Shown here: one piece after another, positions 35,415 to 44,226 of the stretch
How positions within the stretch are numbered: the stretch's first letter is position 1
Layout: each line of letters begins with the position of its first letter
Origin: Thermococcus sp. SY098
GTDB taxonomy: Archaea; Methanobacteriota_B; Thermococci; Thermococcales; Thermococcaceae
Direction: 5' to 3'
Length of the DNA stretch: 64,000 nucleotides
Assembly (NCBI RefSeq): GCF_035621495.1
Contig: NZ_CP141821.1
Span: forward strand, 958,760 to 1,022,759
Notes under the pieces: generated by a model
The model's database searches: none
Told to the model about the DNA's origin: nothing
The model's input: the letters and a program-made list of their open reading frames with translations, nothing else
Made by a program: the position numbers and the translations under genes

Positions 35415-35911
35415 CTCCCCAACCTCCTCGCCCATTTTTCAAATGAGCCAGAAACAGGCTCCGAACTTTTTGGCTCTTCCTCCTTCACATAAATCCAATG
35501 AACATAGAGGGCTTTTTCTTCCGGACAGGCATCTATTGTGAGCGTTCCTGGGGTTAGGGTTATTGAGTTGCTTAGAATGGTGTATTGGACATCATTTTCA
35601 AGCTCAACAGGAACCCTAACTATTCCTGGCCTTATCTTCCCTGTTATCACCCTATAAGCAACATCAAAGTTTGCTTTGACCATTCCCCAGAAAAGGGGCC
35701 CAATTGAGTAAACAATAAACTCAAGCCACCTTATCGGATTTAAAAACCTTGCAGTTTTTTCGCCTATGATGTTTTTTGTTGAATAGCCCACTATTGCAGA
35801 GAACATTATACCTGCAACAACTTCTTCTGGGCTCCACAACATTCCTTTGGTACCTGCTGTAAGTACCAACCAGAGCATGAATGACCATACAAATGCAGCA
35901 ATGAAACTCAT
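35411..35911 (-). CDS. mbhA: Cluster I MrpE-like subunit MbhA
   Basis: First gene of cluster I, 166 residues. N-terminal helices are followed by KANFDVAYRVITGKIRPGIVRV and LSNSITLTPGTLTIDACPEEKALYVHWI. The ATG at 35911 has GAGGTGAG four bases upstream; the GTG at 35920 is part of that site. A TATA-like CATATATTG on the minus strand lies near 35967-35975. Confidence 0.88.
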   Translation of the reverse strand: MSFIAAFVWSFMLWLVLTAGTKGMLWSPEEVVAGIMFSAIVGYSTKNIIGEKTARFLNPIRWLEFIVYSIGPLFWGMVKANFDVAYRVITGKIRPGIVRVPVELENDVQYTILSNSITLTPGTLTIDACPEEKALYVHWIYVKEEEPKSSEPVSGSFEKWARRLGR

Positions 35912-36279
35912 TTTTCTCACCTCATCTCTTGATTTGCAACGTTCAATACTTAGTTTTCACTAAATCTCAATATATGTTTCGTTTATTACTTTTAAAAGGG
36001 TTTTGGAAAGTCCTAAATTCACAATGGAGGTATAAAACGGCTCTTTTTAAACAAAAGATTCTCAACAAAAAGTTTGTAAAAACCAAGGGACGAATGTATA
36101 CAAATTTGTTAATGCTTGCTTTTAGATAGTTCCAAAATTTCCAATGTATACTTTTGACATAATCGGACCCCTCTCAGCACAATAGATGGGGTAAAATGCA
36201 AACATTTATAAACCGTGAAGCATAGTGAAAGTGACGCTCTTCTAATGAGCGTTGAAATATTTGAAAGGAGATATTGGAA
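35912..36279. promoter_or_regulatory. Divergent region between mbhA and the TRAM gene
   Basis: A 368-bp gap without a gene. On the minus side are the mbhA leader and TATA-like CATATATTG (about 35967-35975). No exact GTTn3AAC is seen here, unlike before cluster II. TTTGTAAA (36073-36080) repeats a motif of the cluster II upstream region. On the plus side TTTATAAACC (about 36203-36212) is the TATA box of the TRAM gene, and ACGCTC-TTCTAAT-GAGCGT (about 36233-36251) would form a hairpin at the 5' end of its mRNA. Confidence 0.5.
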
Positions 36280-36507
36280 ATGTATGGAGATAGATTTGGT
36301 GGAAATAGAGACAGATTTGGCGGAGTAGCTCCAGTTAAGGTTGGAGAAAGATACACTGTTAAAATCGAAAGTATAGGAAAAGGCGGAGACGGTATAGCCA
36401 GGATTAAGGGCTTTGTAGTGTTTGTTCCAAACACCAAAGTCGGTCAGGAAGTTGAGATTGTAATCAACTCTGTCAAGAGAAAGTTCGCTTTTGGAGAAGT
36501 TATTTGA
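36280..36507 (+). CDS. TRAM domain RNA-binding protein
   Basis: A 75-residue protein that is almost only a TRAM domain ([44 protein letters not shown]) after an Arg/Gly/Phe-rich tail ([14 protein letters not shown]). Archaeal TRAM proteins of this size are RNA chaperones, seen as functional analogues of bacterial cold-shock proteins. ATG at 36280 is chosen with GGAG upstream. A 5' hairpin in its leader and a strong TATA box suggest high, possibly temperature-dependent expression. Confidence 0.85.
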   Translation: MYGDRFGGNRDRFGGVAPVKVGERYTVKIESIGKGGDGIARIKGFVVFVPNTKVGQEVEIVINSVKRKFAFGEVI

Positions 36508-36519
36508 CTTCACATTCAT

Positions 36520-36536
36520 AGTCCAATTTTTGGACT
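36520..36536 (+). terminator. Stem-loop after the TRAM gene
   Basis: AGTCCAA-TTT-TTGGACT is a perfect 7-bp stem 13 bp after the TRAM stop, followed by CTTTTCTTTTG. The T-rich stretch would serve as the terminator, with the stem protecting the 3' end. Confidence 0.5.
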
Positions 36537-36597
36537 TCAAACTTTTCTTTTGTTTTGAAATTGAAAAACTTATAAGATTGAATGAGAAATTTCACTC

Positions 36598-36804
36598 ATG
36601 AGAAGATTAAAGCTTATTCTTGATGAATTTAGCACCTTGATTTTTATCCTTGCGATATTTGTTACTGTTTTGATGATTAGGTTCCTAGTAATAGGCATTT
36701 ACAGACTTACAGGAAGTCCATTACTAGCTATCATTATCGCCTTTGGCATGCTCATTGTGATTGGCTTTTTCCTGTTTTTGAAGGATAAAACAAGAAAGAT
36801 ATAA
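36598..36804 (+). CDS. Small two-helix membrane protein
   Basis: A 68-residue protein with hydrophobic segments at about 13-34 and 41-61, a basic start (RRLKL) and a basic end (KDKTRKI). The ATG is preceded by AAATTTCACTC with only weak ribosome-site match, and CTTATAAG lies at about 36568-36576, so the message is nearly leaderless. No family recognised. Confidence 0.5.
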   Translation: MRRLKLILDEFSTLIFILAIFVTVLMIRFLVIGIYRLTGSPLLAIIIAFGMLIVIGFFLFLKDKTRKI

Positions 36805-36859
36805 CACTTCACACATTCAGCCAATTAAGTTTTTAAAGCGCTAAGCTTAGCAATTTGCG

Positions 36860-38134
36860 ATGAGAGTTCACATTGAAACTTATGGATGCACGAGGAATAA
36901 AGCGGATGCAGAAATCATGGAAGCCCTCTTGGTTAATGCGGGTTATAAAATAGTTGATTTGGATAGCGCAGACTATGTAATCGTGAACACCTGTGCTGTG
37001 AAAGACCCAACAGAAAATCACATGAGAAAGAGAATTAAAGAGCTCCTTGATGCTGGCAAAAAGGTTATTGTTACCGGTTGTTTGCCCCATATTAACATTG
37101 AGGCAATAGATGAAAGAGTATCAGCAATCTTAGGCGTTAAGAGCATAAGCAGAATTACCGAAGCTATTGAGCTGGCAGAAAGAGGGGTAAAGCTCATTGA
37201 TGTGGATCAGAGGAAGATAGACAAGCTTGAACTTCCCAGGATGTGGAAGAGCAAAGTAGTCTTTGTTGTGCCGATCAGTGAGGGCTGCTTAAATGCATGC
37301 ACATACTGTGCAACACGCTTTGCAAGGGGAGTTCTGAAGAGTTACTCCCCAGAAAAAATTGTCAGATGGGTTAAAGAGGCATTGGCTAAAGGATACAAAG
37401 AAATACAGCTTTCAAGCGAAGATACTGGCTGCTATGGTTTTGATATCGGAACAAACTTAGCTGAGCTTTTAGACGAGCTAACATCCATTGAAGGAGAGTT
37501 TAGAATTAGAGTCGGCATGATGAACCCAAATCATGTCATAAAGTTCCTTGATGAGCTAATTGATGCCTACAAAGATGAAAAGATTTACAAATTCCTGCAT
37601 TTGCCCGTTCAGAGTGGAGATAATGAAATTCTAAGGAAAATGGGCAGAACGTACACAGTTGAAGACTTTGAGGTCATAGTCAAGGCTTTTAGGAAAGAGT
37701 TCCCAGAGTTGAACCTAAACACGGATATAATTGTTGGGTTCCCCGGAGAAAGCGAAGAGGCTTTCCAGAATACCGTTGAGCTCATAAAGAGGGTTAAGCC
37801 AGATAAGATAAACGTTTCAAGATTCTCTCCAAGACCCGGAACTTTAGCGGCAAGAATGCCAAATCAGATAGTTGGCTGGCGTGTTAAGGAGCGCTCCCGC
37901 TATCTTCACCGCTTGAGGTTGGCTATAAGCTATGAGATAAACCAGAAGTATGTTGGAAGGGAACTCTTAGTTTTAACACACGGGGAAGGGAAGAAAGGAG
38001 GAGTTGAAGGCAGAACGATGAACTACAAGGAGATAATTCTGCCAGAGGCTCCAATTGGAGAATTCGTAAAAGTAAAAGTTACGAAGGCAACTGCAACTTA
38101 TCTGATGGGAGGTCTTGTTACATCCCTTCTTTGA
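36860..38134 (+). CDS. e-MtaB-type threonylcarbamoyladenosine tRNA methylthiotransferase
   Basis: Radical-SAM enzyme of 424 residues converting t6A to ms2t6A at tRNA position 37. The N-terminal UPF0004 domain supplies Cys in YGCTRNKAD (10), NTCAVKD (about 45) and TGCLPHI (about 73) for the auxiliary [4Fe-4S] cluster. The radical-SAM cluster motif is CLNACTYC (about 143-150), followed by LSSEDTGCYG and HLPVQSGDNEIL. The last 60 residues are a TRAM domain (YVGRELLVLTHG). Archaeal and eukaryotic (CDKAL1-like) members act on t6A rather than i6A, which decides against MiaB. Confidence 0.88.
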   Translation: MRVHIETYGCTRNKADAEIMEALLVNAGYKIVDLDSADYVIVNTCAVKDPTENHMRKRIKELLDAGKKVIVTGCLPHINIEAIDERVSAILGVKSISRITEAIELAERGVKLIDVDQRKIDKLELPRMWKSKVVFVVPISEGCLNACTYCATRFARGVLKSYSPEKIVRWVKEALAKGYKEIQLSSEDTGCYGFDIGTNLAELLDELTSIEGEFRIRVGMMNPNHVIKFLDELIDAYKDEKIYKFLHLPVQSGDNEILRKMGRTYTVEDFEVIVKAFRKEFPELNLNTDIIVGFPGESEEAFQNTVELIKRVKPDKINVSRFSPRPGTLAARMPNQIVGWRVKERSRYLHRLRLAISYEINQKYVGRELLVLTHGEGKKGGVEGRTMNYKEIILPEAPIGEFVKVKVTKATATYLMGGLVTSLL

Positions 38135-38187
38135 AATACGAAAGCCGTATTAACCTTGTAGAAAAAGTCTCTTTTGGATGAAGAATA

Positions 38188-38418
38188 ATGAAAAGCATAC
38201 TACTTATTCAGAGCTGCAGGGGATGTGAACGGCTGATTAATTATTATTTAAAACTTCACAGCTTTTCCAGAGAGCTCTTTCTTGTCAGAGGTGAATATAA
38301 CATCATTGCAGAAATAGAATATGAAGACTACGAGAGCTTCAAAAAGTTAGTTTCTGAGCTCTGCAGGCTTCACGAAATTTTCAAAATAGAGATCCTGAAT
38401 GTAAAGAGCATCTTCTAA
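38188..38418 (+). CDS. Possible stand-alone Lrp/AsnC-type ligand-binding (RAM-like) protein
   Basis: A 76-residue alpha/beta protein. The core LVRGEYNIIAEIEYEDYESFKKLVSEL follows the RAM fold of Lrp/AsnC regulators, without any DNA-binding part. The N-terminal SCRGCERLINYY with a CxxC is unlike other RAM proteins, so assignment is tentative. It lies 53 bp after the methylthiotransferase with its own GGATGA. Confidence 0.5.
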   Translation: MKSILLIQSCRGCERLINYYLKLHSFSRELFLVRGEYNIIAEIEYEDYESFKKLVSELCRLHEIFKIEILNVKSIF

Positions 38419-38459
38419 TCCAAGTGCAGTCTAACATTAGCACAAAACTTATAAGTGAT

Positions 38460-38491
38460 GTAAAGTAAACTTTACGTAAAGGAAACTTTAC
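38460..38491. promoter_or_regulatory. Two adjacent 16-bp palindromic operators
   Basis: GTAAAGTAAACTTTAC (38460-38475) is followed without a gap by GTAAAGGAAACTTTAC (38476-38491). Both are GTAAAG-N4-CTTTAC palindromes. They sit just downstream of the TATA box CTTATAAG (about 38448-38455), over the expected transcription start, so they should be repressor sites. The XRE-type regulator encoded in the same operon (39251) is the obvious candidate to bind them. Confidence 0.75.
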
Positions 38492-38502
38492 ATGGAGGTA
38501 GT

Positions 38503-38778
38503 ATGATGAGAGTTGCGGGCATATTGGGGATAGTAGCAATATTCGGCTACGTTTATTTAGTTCTGAGATTCGAGAACAAAGATGAGAGATTTAACATGAT
38601 AAACGCAAAAAGCCATGTATGGGCAGTAAGCTTCCTTCTCCTCGGAAATTTGCTTGTGCAAATTCTTGATTATCTTGATAAAACCGATAAAATGTTCGTA
38701 TTGGGATTTGCAACCGCAGTGATATTAGCGAGCCTTGGATACATTCTGGCGTTTGTATATTATTTGAAGGTGATGTGA
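38503..38778 (+). CDS. Small membrane protein, first gene of ABC/HTH operon
   Basis: A 91-residue protein with three hydrophobic segments (about 3-22, 40-57, 66-88). ATG codons at 38503 and 38506 are both usable; the second has better spacing to GGAGGT. No family recognised, but its size and place resemble the small membrane subunits that accompany NatAB-like exporters. Stop codon directly precedes the next ATG. Confidence 0.65.
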   Translation: MMRVAGILGIVAIFGYVYLVLRFENKDERFNMINAKSHVWAVSFLLLGNLLVQILDYLDKTDKMFVLGFATAVILASLGYILAFVYYLKVM

Positions 38779-39249
38779 ATGACCGAGCTGATAGTTAATT
38801 TCCTTATCTGGGCTTTTCTGGCTACAATAACTACCCTAATTCTGCTCTATCTTTCAAGAGGAGATGAGAAGAAGAAAACACTCATCCCCGCAATGCTTGT
38901 GGTATTAACTATGGGTTATCTAATGGGCTATGCTGTCAGCAACGGCAACTTATCCCTTGCATTCTCCGTATTTTTGGTCGGCGGTATTATGCTTAACCTA
39001 TACTACGCTTCACTAAAAAGGAAAGGCTACGTGCTCGAAGACGAAAGAACTCTGAGAATTGAGGAGATTTCAGCGAGAAGAACCCTTCAAGTGTTCATGA
39101 TAACCCTCGCTTTTATTGTGATTTATCTCTCAATAGTCCAGCAGAGAAATCCAGCGCTTAAGAGTGCCTTCATTTTGGCTGAAGCTTTGCTTGTAGCTGT
39201 GATGCTCCTTCACATGGCGTTCAGAGCATATTACAGCAGGGTGATGTAA
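38779..39249 (+). CDS. DUF2178 family membrane protein
   Basis: A 156-residue protein with four predicted membrane helices. The DUF2178 hallmark is a cytoplasmic acidic/basic segment DERTLRIEEISARRTLQVF before the third helix. Such proteins commonly sit beside XRE regulators and ABC exporters in archaea and Firmicutes; their role is not known. GGTGATGTGA upstream. Confidence 0.75.
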   Translation: MTELIVNFLIWAFLATITTLILLYLSRGDEKKKTLIPAMLVVLTMGYLMGYAVSNGNLSLAFSVFLVGGIMLNLYYASLKRKGYVLEDERTLRIEEISARRTLQVFMITLAFIVIYLSIVQQRNPALKSAFILAEALLVAVMLLHMAFRAYYSRVM

Positions 39250-39250
39250 C

Positions 39251-39448
39251 GTGAAAAACAAGCTAAGAGAGCTTAGAGAAGCGAGAGGTCTAACACAGGA
39301 AGAGCTGGCAAAGATATTGGGGGTTACAAGGCAGACGATAATAGCGATTGAAAAGGGTAAGTACGATCCCTCATTAAGGTTAGCCTTCAAGATTGCAAGG
39401 TTCTTTGGGGTTAAAATCGAGGATATCTTCATCTATGAAGGTGATTGA
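39251..39448 (+). CDS. XRE-family HTH regulator
   Basis: A 65-residue single-domain Cro/C1-type DNA-binding protein (KLRELREARGLTQEELAKILGVTRQTIIAIEKGKYDPSL). The ending FFGVKIEDIFIYEG is typical of the small YqaE/YozG-like XRE proteins that repress their own membrane-protein operons. Start is GTG with GGTGATG upstream. Probable ligand of the GTAAAG palindromes at 38460-38491. Confidence 0.85.
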   Translation: MKNKLRELREARGLTQEELAKILGVTRQTIIAIEKGKYDPSLRLAFKIARFFGVKIEDIFIYEGD

Positions 39449-39449
39449 G

Positions 39450-39632
39450 ATGTTTAGGAGCAAATACAGAGAAAGGGCTTGGTGGTCGATGTTTGTTGGA
39501 CTTCTTTTTGCATTTTCTGGTGCTTATGGGAAGCTCAAGCCCATGATCATTGTTGGAATACTGTTTGCGACCTTTGGAGTTATACTTCTCGAATACGATC
39601 GGAGGGTTGCAAATGGCGGCGGTAAAAGTTGA
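39450..39632 (+). CDS. Small membrane protein between HTH and ABC genes
   Basis: A 60-residue protein with two hydrophobic helices (about 11-28 and 31-48) and a basic start (RSKYRERAWW). ATG at 39450 uses the GGTGATTGAG that overlaps the HTH stop. It overlaps the ABC ATPase start by 20 bp, a sign of tight coupling. Confidence 0.65.
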   Translation: MFRSKYRERAWWSMFVGLLFAFSGAYGKLKPMIIVGILFATFGVILLEYDRRVANGGGKS

Positions 39633-40344
39633 AAATCTCGAAAAAGACTATGGAAAAGTTAAAGCTCTAAAAGGGATAAGCTTTGAGATTAAAGAAGGAG
39701 AGATTTTTGGCTTGATTGGACCTAACGGTGCTGGAAAATCAACAACCCTCAAGATCTTAGCTACCCTTCTAATACCAACCGGAGGAAGAGCTGAGGTTTA
39801 TGGGTATGATGTTGTGAGTGAGGCTGATGAGGTCAGAAAGCTCATTAGTTATCTCCCAGAGGAAGCTGGGGCATACAAAAATCTCACCGGATACGAATAC
39901 TTGGAGTTCATGGCAAAGCTTTATGCAAAGACTGGAAAAAGCGTTGAAGAAATGCTGAAGTTTGGCGTCAAAATAGCGGGACTTGGGGAAAGAATTCACG
40001 ACAAAGTCGCAACTTATTCAAAAGGTATGACAAGAAAGCTTCTGCTTGCAAGGGCCTTAATGGTCATGCCAAAGCTTGCCATTCTTGACGAGCCTGCAAG
40101 CGGTCTTGATATAGTAAACGCTTACGCAATTAGACAGACAATCAAAAGATTTGCAAGAGAGGAGGGAGTTACATTTCTCATCTCAAGCCACAACATGCTC
40201 GAGGTTGAATTCCTGTGCGACAAGGTGGCTTTGATAAACAAAGGCGTCATCGTTGATATTGGCACTCCCAAAGAGCTGAAAGAGAAGTACAACGCCGAAA
40301 ACCTCGAAGAAGTCTTCATGAAAGCCGTGGGGGTGAAATTATGA
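39613..40344 (+). CDS. ABC transporter ATP-binding protein (export type)
   Basis: A 243-residue ATPase of the CcmA/NatA group. Walker A GLIGPNGAGKSTT, Q-loop LPEEAGAYKNLT, a degenerate signature YSKGMTRKL (family consensus LSGGQ), Walker B LAILDEPASGLD and the switch His in ISSHNM are present. ATG at 39613 is chosen with GGAGGG upstream; the longer frame from 39550 is rejected. Pairs with the permease at 40341. Confidence 0.87.
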   Translation: MAAVKVENLEKDYGKVKALKGISFEIKEGEIFGLIGPNGAGKSTTLKILATLLIPTGGRAEVYGYDVVSEADEVRKLISYLPEEAGAYKNLTGYEYLEFMAKLYAKTGKSVEEMLKFGVKIAGLGERIHDKVATYSKGMTRKLLLARALMVMPKLAILDEPASGLDIVNAYAIRQTIKRFAREEGVTFLISSHNMLEVEFLCDKVALINKGVIVDIGTPKELKEKYNAENLEEVFMKAVGVKL

Positions 40345-41630
40345 GCGACTTTTTTGTAATGGTCATGAAGGAGCTTAAAGACTTAATGAGGAACAAACAA
40401 ATTATAGTCGGAATGATAATCGTACCGCTCATCCTCTTCCCAGCTTTAGGAAAAATGATAAGCTTTGGAATGAGCGAAGCAAAAGAAGAGACCAAAGTCA
40501 TCCTCGTCAACTTTGATGAAGGAAAATACGGCAATGTGTTGATCAGTGCTTTAAAGGCAGCTCCAAACGTTACCGTAACGCTCATTGATGCCCAAACAGT
40601 GCAAGAAGCAATTCAGAAGGCCCAGGCAGAGGGATATAATGTCGTCGTAATAATTCCAAAGGATTTCTCCAAAAACATTGAAGCAAACCAAAAGACGTAT
40701 GTTGAGGTTTACGCTGTATTCAAAGGGATAAGTGCTGGAATCAAAGAGAGCGTAAGTGAAGGAAGAATTAACGCTGTTCTACAAGTCCTTAACGAAGAGC
40801 TGGCAAAGCTGAAGATAAGTGAGGTGGAGAAAGGTAATCCAGAAGCAATTTTACATCCAATAGACGCAAAAAGCTACTCAGTGATTCAAGGGAGAATTGT
40901 AAATGTCCCTCCCTCAATCGTCTCTGGAATAATTTACTCTCAGGCATTCTCCATTCCGCTGGTGCTCTTCATAATGATAAGCTATGTCTCACAGATGGCA
41001 GCAACAACAATGGCAGCCGAAAAAGAGAACAAGACACTTGAAACTCTTCTAACCCTCCCAGTTAGAAGGGTAACGATAATAACCGGTAAAATGGTGGGAA
41101 CAGCAATAATAGCCCTTGTTGCGTCAATTGCTTACATGATTGGTCTGAAATACTACATAAGCTCATTTACTCCCGAAAACATGGCTCAAATCGGGATTAC
41201 CCTGAAAGACCTTGGACTTGAGATGACGCCCAAAGGAGCTCTGCTCTTCGGGATTTCGCTGTTCCTGAGCATAGTTTTCGCCTTAAGCTTGGCAATGCTC
41301 ATCTCGGTGTTTGCAGAAGACATAAGAAGCGCAAGCACGATGGTCAGCATGATTATGATGCCTCTCCTCTTCTCAATCTGGATTCTAATGTTCAAAGATG
41401 TTTCAACCCTCCCACCGGCAGTTAAATACTTCCTCTATGCAATTCCATTCAGCCATCCGGTGATAGCTTCAAGGGCAGTTCTTTTGAAGCAGTACGGCAT
41501 AGTTTACGCTGGAATAGCTTATCTTCTCTTCATCAGCGGGGCAATGCTCTACATAACTGCAAAGTTCTTCTCAACGGAAAAGGTGCTTACGGCAAAGCTG
41601 AAGTGGGGGAAGAGGAAAAGAACTGAGTAG
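40341..41630 (+). CDS. ABC-2 type permease (NatB-like)
   Basis: A 429-residue permease with an N-terminal helix, a large extracytoplasmic domain (about 50-190) and five or six C-terminal helices (SQMAATTMAAEKENKTLETLLTLPVRR is the cytoplasmic coupling helix). This is the NatB topology of sodium, drug or antibiotic exporters. ATGA overlap with the ATPase. Substrate unknown. Confidence 0.85.
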   Translation: MSDFFVMVMKELKDLMRNKQIIVGMIIVPLILFPALGKMISFGMSEAKEETKVILVNFDEGKYGNVLISALKAAPNVTVTLIDAQTVQEAIQKAQAEGYNVVVIIPKDFSKNIEANQKTYVEVYAVFKGISAGIKESVSEGRINAVLQVLNEELAKLKISEVEKGNPEAILHPIDAKSYSVIQGRIVNVPPSIVSGIIYSQAFSIPLVLFIMISYVSQMAATTMAAEKENKTLETLLTLPVRRVTIITGKMVGTAIIALVASIAYMIGLKYYISSFTPENMAQIGITLKDLGLEMTPKGALLFGISLFLSIVFALSLAMLISVFAEDIRSASTMVSMIMMPLLFSIWILMFKDVSTLPPAVKYFLYAIPFSHPVIASRAVLLKQYGIVYAGIAYLLFISGAMLYITAKFFSTEKVLTAKLKWGKRKRTE

Positions 41631-41643
41631 CTTTTTCTTCTTT

Positions 41644-42051
41644 TCACTCTATCGGAACTCCATCCTTCGTTCTTGGAGCCAGCCATTTCATAAGCCTTTG
41701 GGGATCCTTGGTTCTTATTGTAATTGTTATTGGTCCCAGAGGGGATTCCTCATTGAAGTTCACCTTTCCAGCATAAGCCACCTGCTTGTGGACTTTGATT
41801 ATAATTTCTTCACCAAAGTAGCCATCCTCAAGAAAGGCCCTTGCCGTGTCGAGAATAGCCTGCCCTCTAAAAAGCTCATACAGCCTTTGTAAGGCTTTTT
41901 TGTTCTTTGTTTTTCCAACTAAGATTATGTAATCTCCTTTATCAAACGCTTCAAACTCCAAACCCGGGACTAAATTAAGCATGGCCTTCTTTACCTTCTC
42001 AATGTCCTCAGTGGGATAAACATAAGCTTCAACTTCAACTTCTTCAAACAT
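41644..42051 (-). CDS. UPF0201 family RNA-binding-like protein
   Basis: A 135-residue protein. [53 protein letters not shown] and [12 protein letters not shown] mark the archaeal UPF0201 family, distantly similar to the 5S rRNA-binding L5 fold. Start ATG at 42051 has GGTGAGAG upstream; the frame reaching 42102 is not needed. Converges on the ABC permease, 13 bp apart. Confidence 0.75.
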   Translation of the reverse strand: MFEEVEVEAYVYPTEDIEKVKKAMLNLVPGLEFEAFDKGDYIILVGKTKNKKALQRLYELFRGQAILDTARAFLEDGYFGEEIIIKVHKQVAYAGKVNFNEESPLGPITITIRTKDPQRLMKWLAPRTKDGVPIE

Positions 42052-42102
42052 CTCTCTCACCATTGCTGCTCTCCTCCATGGCGGTTTTAAAGTTTTGGGC
42101 AA

Positions 42103-42139
42103 CGTTTATAAGTTTAGGAAAACCTAAAATATTTAGGTG
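42103..42139 (+). promoter_or_regulatory. ZIP gene promoter with TTTAGG/CCTAAA operator
   Basis: GTTTATAAG (about 42104-42112) is the TATA box. TTTAGG-AAAA-CCTAAA (42113-42128) is a perfect palindrome, and a third TTTAGG follows at 42132-42137, merging into the GGTG ribosome site. Half-sites of this type resemble DtxR-family metal-regulator operators, fitting a metal transporter. Confidence 0.6.
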
Positions 42140-42145
42140 TAATGC

Positions 42146-42955
42146 ATGCTGGAAAACTTCATCCAGAATATGGCGGGCTATATACTCTCAGCATCAAACG
42201 GAAACATCATTATCATTGCCTTCTATGCTGGACTGTTCGTTGCTTTAATGACATCTCTTGGCTCGTTAGTTGCGATATTTGCTAAAAGCCTTCCAGAATG
42301 GAGTGTTGAGTTCAGTCTAAGCTTTGCCGCTGGAGTCATGATTGTTGCAAGCTTTACAAGCTTAATTCTGCCAGCGATAGAATCAACCAATAGCTTTTCC
42401 CCATCTGGAATTGGAGTATTTTTGGGTGTTGTTTTGATCTTTGGAATAGACAAGCTTCTCCCACATGAGCACATCATTAAAGGCTATGAGGGCCCAAAAG
42501 AGCTGAAGGATAAGCTAAAAGTTGTCTGGTTAATCATCTTTGCAATGGTAATCCACAACCTCCCAGAAGGACTGGCCGTTGGGACCTCGATAGTTTACAA
42601 CCTTGAAACCGGACTTGTTACAGCCTTAGCAATAGGAATCCAGGACTTCCCGGAGGGTATCGTCGTTGCACTGCCTCTGGCTGTGCTCCAGAAGAGAAGA
42701 TTGCAACCAATACTCATTGGAGTTCTGAGCGGAGTCGCTGAAATGGTTATGGCAGTTCTCGGGGCATTGCTGTTTGTTAAACTAAGCTGGCTTCTCCCCT
42801 ATGGTCTGGGCTTAGCTGGAGGAGCAATGCTGTACATAACGGTTAAAGAGATGATCCCTGAAATTTACAAAAAAGAGGAAAACGAAACCCTCATAACAGT
42901 TGGCTTCTTCTTGGGCTTTTACGTGATGCTGTTTCTGGATTCAATGCTTGGCTAA
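42146..42955 (+). CDS. ZIP family metal transporter
   Basis: A 269-residue membrane protein with eight helices. The metal-binding helices read MVIHNLPEGLAVG (TM4) and IGIQDFPEGIVVALPL (TM5), the binuclear site of ZIPs, with Asp in place of the usual His in the second. A His-containing loop (HEHIIKGYEG) precedes them. It imports zinc or iron by family. Its end overlaps the convergent kinase gene by 15 bp. Confidence 0.88.
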   Translation: MLENFIQNMAGYILSASNGNIIIIAFYAGLFVALMTSLGSLVAIFAKSLPEWSVEFSLSFAAGVMIVASFTSLILPAIESTNSFSPSGIGVFLGVVLIFGIDKLLPHEHIIKGYEGPKELKDKLKVVWLIIFAMVIHNLPEGLAVGTSIVYNLETGLVTALAIGIQDFPEGIVVALPLAVLQKRRLQPILIGVLSGVAEMVMAVLGALLFVKLSWLLPYGLGLAGGAMLYITVKEMIPEIYKKEENETLITVGFFLGFYVMLFLDSMLG

Positions 42956-43501
42956 TCCAAGCTTCTTTGCCAGTTCCTCAATTTCTTTTCTGTAATCATC
43001 AATGTGGTTGTCGTTCACTATCATGTAATCTGCAAGAGCTATAACGTTCCCGATGCCGAATTTAAGCTCCTTCCAGTCCCTTGCCTCGAAGTCTGCCCAG
43101 GTTTTTGGGTCATCACTCCTGCCTCTCCGCTTTAAGCGCTCAAACCTCTTTTTTGGGGAAGAATGGACTGCTATAATTATAATCTCTTGGTCTGGAAAGG
43201 CATCTTTGAACGTTTGGATTTCATCCAAAGAACGGACACCATCAATAATAACTGCCTTATGTTTCTTTAAAAGCTCTTTAACCCTCGGAACCGTCAGCTT
43301 TGCAACAGCGTTGTCTCCTAGCTCTTGCCTCAGCTGAATGCTGATTTTATTCATTCCATCTGGAGTCCTTGGAATTCCTCTCTTGTCTGCCTCTTCCCTC
43401 ACAATATCCCCCATTGAAACGTGAGGAACGCCATATTTTGAGAAAATCCTTACAACTTCACCTTTACCAGAACCGGGCATGCCTACTACACAGATTATCA
43501 T
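42941..43501 (-). CDS. UPF0200 P-loop nucleotide kinase-like protein (dephospho-CoA kinase-like)
   Basis: A 186-residue NMP-kinase-fold protein with Walker A VVGMPGSGKGEVV, the lid-like SSPKKRFERLKRRGRSDDPKTW and the phosphate-binding DGVRS. The DADF-like segment ADFEARDWKELKFGIGNVI is a UPF0200 mark. Some archaeal members are annotated as dephospho-CoA kinases; I cannot confirm that here. ATG at 43501. Confidence 0.75.
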   Translation of the reverse strand: MIICVVGMPGSGKGEVVRIFSKYGVPHVSMGDIVREEADKRGIPRTPDGMNKISIQLRQELGDNAVAKLTVPRVKELLKKHKAVIIDGVRSLDEIQTFKDAFPDQEIIIIAVHSSPKKRFERLKRRGRSDDPKTWADFEARDWKELKFGIGNVIALADYMIVNDNHIDDYRKEIEELAKKLGLAKH

Positions 43502-43566
43502 TGCCCATCCTCAGATAAATGGGGAGGGTTTAAAAGATTATCCGTTAGATTAATATAGTACATTAG

Positions 43567-44222
<656 letters not shown>

Positions 44223-44226
44223 ATTG

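Noticed and set aside
19329-35911. Formate- or CO-linked hydrogenase (Mfh, Mch)
   Set aside because: No formate dehydrogenase, CODH or their Fe-S partners are near either cluster within the window.
35912-36279. SurR sites in the cluster I promoter
   Set aside because: Only one-mismatch versions (GTTGCAAAT, GTATTGAAC) occur, which are expected by chance in AT-rich DNA.
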